Source: Spirometra erinaceieuropaei (Eukaryota; Platyhelminthes; Cestoda; Diphyllobothriidea; Diphyllobothriidae). Taken from it: a DNA stretch of 64,000 nucleotides. The translations under genes were made by a program, and so were the position numbers. The notes beneath the pieces were generated by a model. It saw nothing but the letters and a program-made list of their open reading frames with translations. It did no database searches and was not told the DNA's origin. Each line of letters opens with the position of its first letter. The first letter of the stretch is position 1. Where the stretch lies: contig CACRXP010000143.1 in NCBI GenBank assembly GCA_902702965.1, positions 274,814 to 338,813 on the forward strand, read 5' to 3'. Positions 54,719 through 64,000 of the stretch are shown here, in pieces.

Positions 54719-54880
54719 AAGCCGCTGTGCGGCTGCGGGTTGGGCTCGAAAGCCCGTAAGGCACAACGAAACGAGTGGGTTCCGTAAGAACGATCGATAA
54801 GGCGCCCCTCCACCATTGTACATTGCCGATCGAAACCGACAGGGCAACGGGCTCGCGGTTCAGTGGTTAGAGGCTAGTAA
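54719..54880 (+). repeat. SINE-B copy, plus orientation
   Basis: GGGCTCGAAAGCCCGTAAGG, GAGTGGGTTCCGTAAGAACG, GATCGATAAGGCGCC, CATTGTACATTGCCGATCG, AAACCGACAGGGCAACG and a tRNA-like head starting GGGCTCGCGGTTCAGTGGTT, in the reverse order of the array at 40742. The B-box half is missing. Confidence 0.65.
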
Positions 54881-57800
54881 AGTCGAGCATAATTAGCATA
54901 TACAATCGCCAACCTATGCCTGTCTTTGTATCATGAATAACTCCTATTCTTATAATCATGATGCATTTTGTGACGCCGATAGAGCCCGACGAGTTTCTTT
55001 TTATCTTTTAAATGCTGGCGAGCATTTTATGAGTGCAGGCGTTACTAGCAGACTGCCCAAAAAGGTCGTTTCTTTGCTTTTTCTCAATTGGAGCCTACAA
55101 AGAATAAGTTCTCTGAATGTTCTTATCGACTCAGTAAGTTCTTGCATGCTATTTTTGTGCTCCTGGCATTAAAGTTATAGTGGATGTCTCATCATATGTG
55201 AAACTCTATTGCCGATGTAGAGTAAGCGTCCGCAACGAAGATGCGGACCAACACAACTAACGGAAAACTATGTAAACTTTCTTTAGTCTTGCATTTTTTG
55301 ACGAATGCCTAAGAACTTCGTTCTCTTTTAGGGAAAATTCATGGAAAATCCAAACGTGTGTGCTTGATTTTCACTTCCCGTTTTTAGACGCAGATGGAAG
55401 ATTGTAATTTATTTTTAGACTTGAGCCATTTTCGGCATCTTTACTTTGACTGGGTTTCGCGACCATAAATACCTCACTAAATGACCACGTAACTAATAAA
55501 ATATCCTTAAGATAATTACGTCTATGCCACCTGTTATTTAAATTGCACATTAGCAGTAACCATCTGGCAAAGCGTACCTTAGCGTATGCTTTAAAATTGA
55601 GATTGTCGATGGTGGTAGGTATTTTCGCCGTCTGTTATGTAATATTCTCAAATGCCAGGAACATATGTCAAATTGCAAAGGGCTTGTCAGTAGGAGTTAG
55701 TACTGCTATCCCAGGCAATAATTTATGCAGATTCGCAAATCTAAATTTTAAAATCGAATAAGTTTTTTATTTAAATGCAACTGTATTGTTCGCATCCCGT
55801 CTAACCTGACTAGCGTACGACAAATCTTAGTTTCAAAAAGTTGCGTTTGTTATAAGATAGATTCCACGTTTAAATTGCTTTAATTACATATATCAAAACG
55901 CGGAAATACCCTAACAGGGTTTATGCACACAGAAACCTGCCTGATTATAAGATAACGTCCATTGAAGCTCCGGCTTGCAGCTGAAGACTGAGAAAATTGC
56001 TTGGACATGTATCTGGAGTAAAACATTGTTTTAACAAGTTAAGTTATTACGAATAGCGCAAAAAGTAACGTATGTCCTAACTGAAATTTTAAATTTCATC
56101 ATTAGGTTCCACTCTTAAGGGCAATATATATATTTACTAACACAGCGGACTCCAAATTTTTGAATAGAAATTGTACAGCTTGTTTAAAGGAATCTAGATG
56201 TGAGTGGAACGGGAGGTTTGGTTTTGAGCTATCCAGAAATTAGAAAACGTTTTTTTTAAATCGCACGATACTGTGCTCCTTAATAGAAGGTAAGAATACA
56301 GGAAACTTAATACAATACGATTAACATCAGGGATAGTTCTTAGAACGCTCTCTGAATGCTGTATTTTGATTATCGTAAAATCCTTGGTCACTTTTTTGGA
56401 AGTAAGACCTTAGTAGCGGCTGGTATGAAGAAATAGCATAGGACAAGGGTGCAAGACGAACCTAAGCATTCCTTTCGAATCAGACACACCTGCCAAAATC
56501 GGAGGTTGTAATTTATTCCGAAAATGCTTTGGACAGATAAATTAAAGAAAACGCAGTTTTATACCAAGAGATTGCAACAGAAAAGACGTTTGCGCATGAT
56601 TCCTATATATATGTTTGAATTTATGATGGCATCGAATCTCGGTAACAAAAACATATAGCACTTATATTAATTTCTTTTTTAAATGTAAATTTTGCAGGGG
56701 GGTGAAAAAAACTGACATCCCGACGTGGCACAAATGTCTTGGGAGTTTACTGCGTGACAATCTATTATGCAAATTCACTTAAATAATCATTTTAAAATAA
56801 AAAACACTTCAGACTATTGAGTAAACACTTCATACCTAATGCCAATCACCTTAATGCGGCTATACTATTCTGAAGAAGCACCAACCCAAATCCTAAAAAA
56901 AGGTTTTCGACGAATTCCCAAGTCTGCAGAATTTTTGCCCTTCAGTTTATATTTATTGCTTCGTGTTTGATGAAGCCCTTTCCCATTCTAAATAATGGCA
57001 TTCGTTATTGCTGATTCACATCTCGGAACATCACACTGACAGTAGTAAGAACTTGCAAGCTTGGGTATAAATCTTGACTCTAATGAAAGAGTTAGTCCAG
57101 GTTGTGTTAATTCAAACGAAACTCAAGCACTTAGAAAAATGTCATTTATATAATAAGAGATTAGGAAATGTTTATTATATTTGAGTCCAAGGATGATACT
57201 TGTTGCGCCAAGTAGTCACTGGACGCAAACAAAATGCCATTTGGAGCCCTTGACAAGCGTGCCTGTACTGTCAGTGCAACAAAACCATTTCTGCCCCTGC
57301 GTTTACCACGGCGGATCAATCAGATACTAGGGAACTTGAGTGTCTTTCAGAATAGATATTGCAGAAGCATACCGTCCAGCATGTTTCGTATCGATTGAGG
57401 CATTGGCCACTTAGTCCTTTTGAAAGAGGCTCGGCTGGTGAATTAAATGCTCCTTCCATTTGTGACAGGGAATGCTAGAGGAATACTCGGTTTCTGGAAC
57501 AGAAATTATTGTGTTTGTCAATTCACATTCCGCCTCAATCCCATCACCTGAGACAGTAACTAGGAGAGGATTTAAGACGACAGACGGATACATATTCTGC
57601 TTCACTCGCTGCGGTCTATTAATAAGGAATTGTCCACGCTCGACGCTCTCGCGAGTGGTCTGAGTCTTGTTTTACAGACTGCCTGTGTATTAAGAACCGG
57701 AATTAACCCTCTTTGGCCTATTCAGTGCTTAGAATTGGCTTGGGTATAGTAAGTACTTACACAGTGAACCCGCGGGCGACTCCGAGGATTAATAAAATTC

Positions 57801-58160
57801 ACACAACAGAGATAGTTAAATCGCAGCAAAATGCCAAGTCGTAATGCCATACCGACATCTATTGTCACTTAAACACAGAAAAGCACCTTTTTTGTCGAAA
57901 TCTGCCAAATTTAAATCTTCCGCAACTGCTACATTGTCAGCGGCTCACATTTAATAGAAGCAGCGGCCTTAGTGAAATCGCATCAAGTTTCCAAGTTAAA
58001 TTTCTGGTGAGCGAGATAGAGTTTCACTAATATCAGAGATAAATGCAGTGATTGCCGATTTTCTCAAGCGAGTCTCCCGTTAGCAAGAGAATTTCATTAA
58101 TCCTTGAGACACTTGCGCATCCGTACCCGATGGTAGGTTAAAGTGAGCATCTGAAATGTC
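54881..58160. other. unannotated stretch
   Basis: AT-rich, with no supported gene or repeat. Short frames only. Confidence 0.4.
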
Positions 58161-59335
58161 GGGGAATCTGATTATATTTAATTGAAGAAGGGTGGTCGAG
58201 CACCGGAACATTTCGTTTTTGTTCTGAGTTTTCGAATTCGTGAAGAGATAATCGCACCTGCAGAGGAAGTGACAGTTACAGAACGTGTTAGCCAGTCATC
58301 GACCGGCGGCGCGAGACTGAAGGTAACTGCGCAGGCCTCCATACGCCGGCGCCAGATCGATAAATCTGTTGACTGAGTACTCATTCGAAGCTCAAGCTCC
58401 AACCCATTCTCGGCCTGTCTTGTTCCCGGCATAAGCGATTATTTTGGTGGCTGCGAAGTTAACCTCGTTACCCATTTCGTAGGTATGGGCGACCACATGT
58501 GATAATGGGTCACCCCCTGGCACAGTCAGCTTATGTCCGTGTATGCGCGTCCTAGCATGCACCCAATCTGGCCTGTGTAGTTACGAAGACAGTTTTGTCA
58601 CGGGGTGCCATACAATACTCAAGATTACTGATCATGCGTTAACCGGTTTTACGTTTTCATGGCCCTACTGCACGTGGCGACTTTTGAATCTGTGCATTTT
58701 CAACACCTAGCTCCGTACAAAAGTGCTCAGATTCTTCTAAGACGTCCTTGATGTGTGACAGAAAATGCCATATCGTTGATGGTATTGATGTTTGGGTCCT
58801 CTGAGGGCGACCGAGTAGGCAGCGACTTATGCATACCCTCGGACGGCCATTCTGCACAAACTAGACTCGGCGATAACGGGCCTCACGTGCTTTTTCATCT
58901 GGTTTGCTGCAATGAGGTTGAATCCTTTTGAAGAGCGTCTTTTTACCGTTTTGTTTGTGAGCCACCGGATAGTTGCTGTGAGAATTTAGAAGTCGTGTGG
59001 TGTTCGTCGTCTTTCTATAAACCGCTGTTTTAGGTTCGCCGTTAAGGTTTCGTCTGACGAACACTTCAAGAAGGGGTAACAGATGTTTCTGTTCCCTTCT
59101 CTCGTGACTCTTACACTAATTCTAACACGTTGTACGTTGAAAATTGAGCTAGATCGCAGTTGGTAGCCAGGACCCGTATTAAAACAGGCCTCACGTGCTC
59201 TTTCCTCCGGTTTTCTGTGACGGGCTTGAAGACCGTCTTAATTTAGCTTCGCTTGTGAGCAACTGGATGTTTGCTGTGTGAGTCGAGGAGATGTATGCTG
59301 TTCGTTGCCTTCCTTTGAACCACCTGAAAAGGACA
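58161..59335 (-). pseudogene. PLE-5: RT thumb, linker, GIY-YIG and C-terminal block
   Basis: Read from right to left: 59335-59150 and 59064-58861 both encode the RT thumb segment. The second reads FVRRNLNGEPKTAVYRKTTN and LLNSHSNYPVAHKQNGKK; the first is a more decayed duplicate (GRQRTAYISS..HTANIQLLTSE). 58860-58657 encodes the linker CLLGRPQRTQTSIPSTIWHF, then SHIKDVLEESEHFCTELG. 58650-58480 is a decayed GIY-YIG region (TVF..TQARLGACWDAHTRT). 58480-58320 encodes HTYEMGNEVNFAATKIIAYA and, past a stop, NEYSVNRFIDLAPAYGGLR, the C-terminal block. Frameshifts and stops throughout. Confidence 0.75.
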
Positions 59336-60059
59336 TACACGAAGGGTAACTGCTGCTTTCATAGCAATTGCATTTCCCTTGTTTCGACTTTGTCATGGGA
59401 CGCGCCTTTTTCTAAGTCAGACCACCTGTCATTTCTTGTTCGGTGGACTGTAAATAGCGCCTTAGTATCTTTCAAATCTTACGAACGTCAGGATCCATAA
59501 TGTCCTTCTTTAAAGTGATGAAGGAAAAGTTTACAGCCTAGCAACTGTCCTAAAAGGTCTTGCAAAGGCGCAAACTATGTTACCTTAAGCAGTATCACAG
59601 GGGACAATGTAAAAATAAGCACACGGGTACTCGCTGCATACAATATAGCAGTTCCCATCACTGGTGCATATAACAGTGAAGCGGATCAAAGTGAGAGGTG
59701 GAGGATGGCGTGCCATAACATCGTCGGACTACGAATAGAATCCAGCTGGGAGGACAAAAATGCAAAAATGTGAGACTTTCAAAAGAAACAGCAACAACTT
59801 ATTTTTTTTCACGTTATACCGCCTAATTCTAAGAGTTTCAGCTAGTCAAAGATGTTTGTCAACTAAAACGCTTTTTGTGATACGAGTGCGGTTGAAGTGC
59901 ACCGATCGTTATAACGAGGCAAACTCTACCTCCTTATTCCACCCAGTGCTTGCATATTACTTCGAACGGCCTCTGTGTTTGTAAACCTCTGCGGGCGGAT
60001 CCTAAGCCATAATTAACTAAGTACAATTTATTTTAATTTGAATGACAATACTTTCCCTT
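59336..60059. other. unannotated stretch
   Basis: No supported feature. Confidence 0.4.
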
Positions 60060-60350
60060 TATAACAACGGTTTTACTGTACGTTCAACATAGGTATTTTT
60101 TGAAAGCCCCGTTAAGCGTTTTCACAATAATTCTGCCGCTACATGACGCAACTGAGAGGGCGAATTCAACTCCTGGTTTCTGCAACGTCGCCAGCATATC
60201 CGAATAACGAAGTCTTAATAAGTTAAATTTGATATAGTAAGAGCATACTAACAAACTTAACGCTCCAAATAAGAAGACAAATAAAAGACAAAACTAGGAA
60301 AATGGAGAGAGGCTCACCGGCAGGGAAAGCGAATAAGAATGACTGACATA
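60060..60350 (+). repeat. direct repeat DR-b, left copy
   Basis: Shares with 60973-61281 TTTTACTGTACGTTCAACAT/TTTACTGTCCTTTCAACATG, TTTTCACAATAATTCTGC, CATGACGCAA, CGGCACATCCGAGTAA-like and AATGACTGACAT blocks. About 75% identity by eye. Confidence 0.65.
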
Positions 60351-60359
60351 TTTGCACAA

Positions 60360-60973
60360 CCACTCCGGTAATTCGGTTTTCAAATAATTTTTCAGTTTTG
60401 GAATAATTTCAAACCCAATTTGCTGTTACATTTACATTCAAGATTTCCAAACTACAGGCTGTATATTTTCCGCATAAGGAAAACTGTAACTTTTCCGCGA
60501 TAATAAGAGGAAACCATGTGGTGATCACAAAATATAGCAGCGAATTTAACCCATATGGAAAACTTAAGGTGCAATATTAGTAAACGCAAAAAGACAAAGT
60601 GTTTAAAAAACGAATATCGCATGAAGAGGAACCTTTTTAAACCCAAATAATATCCAGCGCTCGTGTAAAAATCGAAAAAAACGTAATTTTCTTCTCAGTG
60701 AGCAAATGAATGAATATTTTTTGCATGGTTTCCATGAAATATAATTGATGTTTTAGGGACATTGAAAATCATTGAGAAAAATACATGCCAGTCATATAGT
60801 CATTTTTATAAACTATGGTTTTTACATATAGCCGGAAAACAGTTCGTTCGAATTTATTGCAGAAGTATGCTGCACAGTGGTTAATTTTTGAACTCCGATT
60901 AAGCAATCTATTCGAAACGAAATCGTACTGCAAAAGTCCGTTTAACATTGCATTAGTTAGCACATCTACTGTA
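60360..60973. repeat. palindromic foldback element, copy 8, 5'-truncated
   Basis: Matches the right two thirds of subfamily II (compare 12160-12802): TTCGGTTTTCAAATAATTTT, CCATGTGGTGATCACAAAAT, TTGCATGGTTTCCATGAAAT, and the right end GTTAGCACATCTACTGTA. The left 300 bp are absent, and in their place stands direct repeat DR-b. Confidence 0.7.
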
Positions 60974-61281
60974 TATGACAACGAGTTTACTGTCCTTTCA
61001 ACATGGTAGTTCGCAGTAACCCCGATACGTATTTTCACAACAATTCTGCTGCTCCATGACGCAATTGGGGGAGGCGCAGGATTTCGACTCCACAGTAGGT
61101 CTATGCTGGTTTTCGGTGCGTCGTCGGCACATCCGAGTAATGAAGTCCTAAATAATTAAAATTGTTTAATAATACTATATTAGCAAACTAAGCACTGCAA
61201 ATTAAAATTCGTGTTTATAGACAAAATTAGGGAGAAAGAGGCAGATTCACTGGTTGGGAAAGTGAAAACGAATGACTGACA
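60973..61281 (+). repeat. direct repeat DR-b, right copy
   Basis: Partner of 60060-60350. It begins right at the TA that ends the foldback copy. Confidence 0.65.
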
Positions 61282-61950
61282 TCCCCGCGGAACCGCTCCA
61301 GTTAACGGACGTGCGATGCAGCTTAGTGAAGCACGGCTATCGCAATTGCAAAACTCACGCACAAAACGGAGCAGCGTCTATTCTGAATAGGGAAATTGCA
61401 AGGCTTATGGATAGGGAAACTTATTTCGGAGGTAAATTCTGCCAAAAGAAAGCAACTGGCACGTGTCAGAGAAAAGAACAGAAAGCTCCTGCGGTGCCTG
61501 TTGTGTGGGACCGGTCAAAATGCTTTAAGGCAGCCATCGAAGTAAACATACGACAATAAAATTAATTTTAATTACGATTAAAAATAGAGGATAACAATGT
61601 CACATTTTAATAAATGACAAATTGGAGGATCAACATTTGTGATAACACAAATCCTTAGATGTCTAGCTATTTCTCTCAACATTAATGCTCTCACGAGTAG
61701 GCAACTAAGAGCATAAAACCTACCGTTGCCTTAAATGCGTTTTAGTGCCATGCTGACACAAACCGTACGAGCACAAGCGATATCATAAATTTTTAAAGTC
61801 GGGGCAAATGACATATCGTGCGTGCGTTCGTGGTATTAACACTCCTATAAAAGCGCTCTATGTTGTACTTTGCCATACGGCAGCAAGTTACAGTGCAGTT
61901 TCGCAAAATGTTTAATAAGAAACAACTACTCCCAGTCCAATTTTCTTTGG
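61282..61950. other. unannotated stretch
   Basis: The frame 61272-61559 has no motif. No supported feature. Confidence 0.4.
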
Positions 61951-62905
61951 TATGGGACTATTCTTATAAAATATTCGCCAAAATTCTGAACTGCGTGCTT
62001 TATTAGGAAGGATTACCTATAGTGACTGTAATATTGATCACCATGCCGCATAATATTTTAGTAATTCAGACGCCCAAACGTCGGTTTTGGTGTGCAATTA
62101 GTAGCGACCCCTATAAAAACCATACGGGACAAAAAGTTACTCCTTGAGTGGCATGCATTTAATACCTTGATTTTCAATGTACTCAGAAATTTAAATACAT
62201 TATTAAGAAGGCATGTAAAAATATGTCTTTATTAAATGACGGGAAATCACACCCCCTTTACACCTCTGGCTAATGAAATTGTATCTTTCGGTTTTGAAAA
62301 CTTTCTTATTACGTGATTTTTAAAGACCGTGCAATGTTCCTTTATACGGTATTGTACCCGTAAGTTTTTCATTGCTCCTTATAAAGTGTACAACACGGTA
62401 GGCATCCATTGCATGCCTATGGAAATTCTACATAATACCTTTATAAAGCCGCAGAAGACAATATAATCTTTCCCACGTGGAAATCATACATCGGCAGACT
62501 GAAATCGTCAAACGCCGATAAAGTTGCTGATGCAACTCGAAGTTATTTGTGATTAGACAGCTTTTCCGAAGCTTTGACATATACTTCTCTCGAGCATGTG
62601 ATATGAAGGACATCAGATTTGCTACCAAATGAGCAAACGAAAGCATATCTCTCAGATGTATAAGGTCATCGAGAATCAATGTGAAAAAAACAGGCAACTT
62701 AAACAATCGATTTCTATTGAGCGCATTTTTTACAGGACGTTGCGAAATATGGAAGCAAAAGCCGAAAGTCTGGATACTTCGCAATAGTATGGGATTGTGC
62801 CGTGTGATCATCAACATTACAACCCCATCTAGGTAATCCTTTATCATTGGAAATTCATTGCAGAGTTTCAACTAACACTTCACGAGGTCGATCACTCGCT
62901 GTGTA
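61951..62905. repeat. palindromic foldback element, copy 9
   Basis: Left AATATTCGCCAAAATTCTGA, TTATTAGGAAGGATTACCTA, GTAATATTGATCACCATGCC; right CATCAACATTACAACCCCAT, TAGGTAATCCTTT, GATCGATCACTCGCTGTGTA-like end. About 955 bp. The 147-codon open frame on the minus strand (62428-62871) lies in the right arm and is not conserved in other copies, so it is not a gene. Confidence 0.7.
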
Positions 62906-63344
62906 TACATGTTGAAGTAAGTATGCAGTTCCATGGTAAAATGTTTGTCGGCTCAAACGAATGAATGATGCAAATTCACCCTTTTTTGCGTGCGTTTTAA
63001 TAAAAAGGCAGTTTTCGATAAAAATGAAAATATGTAGTTTGAATTATACTGCTTTTACTTAACGGAAATTTACTCTAGTTAAGCAAAGAACCGGTTCGCC
63101 AGGGAACCAAATATTCAAGTTCTTAATACATAAATCTATAATTTTAAAAGCGCGGCAACCAATCGGGTTACGGGCTGGCTTGTCCTGTTTTGCCTTCTGG
63201 TCCAGGGTATAGTCCACGCAAATTGTCGAATGTCGATAAAGACAACTTTTTATGAATATTTCTTGTCATCATTACACTGCCTTACCATAGACACATCGGT
63301 ATGCTCACGTTCCATGACAGGTTTGAAGAACGCACTTGCAACGA
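62906..63344. other. unannotated stretch
   Basis: No supported feature. Confidence 0.4.
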
Positions 63345-63560
63345 TTGTTAATGTTGCTGATCGTAACCGACAGGAAACGGACCCGTAAATCATTCTGCAG
63401 AGGGTTGATCCGTCCGGTGGCTGAAAAATGTTGGTTCGAGGCCAAGGGAAGGCTAAGACTTGGGCAGAGTTAAAATCGGCGCACAACGGCCAATACGTCA
63501 GAAATGGCCATTTCGGTCTCCCCTGTCTTTTTGACAAAGCCTCCTAACGTACACATATAT
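63345..63560 (+). repeat. SINE-B copy, plus orientation
   Basis: GTTGCTGATCGTAACCGACA, a decayed A-box half, GTTGGTTCGAGGCCAAGG (B-box region), then AATACGTCAGAAATGGCCAT and GGTCTCCCCTGTCTTTTTGA. The 3' half is the best counterpart of the first unit in the 40742 array. Confidence 0.65.
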
Positions 63561-64000
63561 ATGCATTGCAGCAGGTGGGAAGGCAGAGAATGCAGGTAGG
63601 TTTGAAGGAACTGTTTCGGGCTAATTTTGTCTTTATTCAGCCAATCATAACCCCATCTTGCAGCTGAGAAGCCGATAAATCGGTGTGCATCTATTCTCGA
63701 TTGAATACACGTATATCAAGACAGTTATATTTGAAACATTTAAAAGCAAGTCATAGAGTTTAGTCTCCTCGACAGGAATTTTTGGGCACAAACCCAAAAT
63801 TTCACTGAAAATTCGAGTCAAAAACAATCCACAACTGTGGAATAGTCACGTAACGCCCAATTTGCAAACAAGCAGTGCGACGAGTGGTATGAAATATATA
63901 TGACAAACGTATTGTGCCGTACTTCCGACATAGACGTCAAATAAAATCCCAAAAACGCGTTTCGCCAATATTCTGCCATTACGTGACCCATCTGCAAAGG
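63561..64000. other. unannotated stretch
   Basis: No supported feature up to the window end. Confidence 0.4.

Noticed and set aside
62428..62871. 147-codon minus-strand frame
   Set aside because: It lies in the right arm of foldback copy 9 and is not conserved in the other eight copies.

Overview
The window reads as repeat-rich nuclear DNA of a eukaryote, most likely a parasitic flatworm and plausibly a tapeworm. That placement is inference: it rests on the many Penelope-like retroelements (PLEs) carrying GIY-YIG endonuclease domains and hammerhead ribozymes, the tRNA-derived SINEs, the roughly 42-45% GC look and the lack of any dense gene array. There is no operon, rRNA, CRISPR or convincing complete host gene. 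One assembly gap of 503 N lies at 32843-33345.

Three kinds of element account for most of what can be recognised. (1) PLEs: about a dozen copies or fragments, of at least three families. The best copy (4991-8215) has an almost intact reverse transcriptase plus GIY-YIG ORF broken by one stop codon, three hammerhead ribozymes, an inverted terminal copy and a 10-bp target duplication. A second clean insertion (39203-40318) has 413-bp near-identical inverted arms around a 269-bp loop and a 13-bp target duplication. (2) A palindromic 'foldback' family of about 955-990 bp, bounded by TA and starting CAGT, with nine copies in 64 kb, three of which contain PLE sequence. (3) Two tRNA-derived repeat families: SINE-B (tRNA-Arg(TCT)-like, with a tandem trio at 40742-41430) and SINE-A (a tRNA-like core inside a short-TIR element).

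Layout: 1-2.9 kb foldback copy, PLE relic and SINE-B; 4.7-8.9 kb foldback with the nested PLE-1; 11.8-17.9 kb three foldbacks, two with PLE fragments inside; 19.2-22.0 kb SINE-A pair between direct repeats, and a palindromic family; 22.6 kb G-rich tract; 25.1-28.5 kb PLE 3' ends with decayed ribozymes and repeat D; 28.5-34.5 kb mostly unrecognised AT-rich DNA and the gap; 34.6-35.5 kb foldback; 37.1-43.1 kb a cluster of five PLE pieces with the SINE-B array; 43-49 kb mostly unrecognised with one SINE-A; 49.8-50.8 kb intact foldback; 51.8-54.7 kb repeat D and two weak exon candidates; 58.1-59.3 kb PLE relic; 60.1-62.9 kb foldbacks and direct repeats; SINE-B near the right end.

Nothing here suggests genes working together as a pathway. 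The biology is that of interacting transposons: PLEs insert into foldbacks, and ribozymes sit at the PLE ends. Possible host exons (29295-29494, 54494-54662, 43770-43970, 9624-10016) are listed with low confidence.
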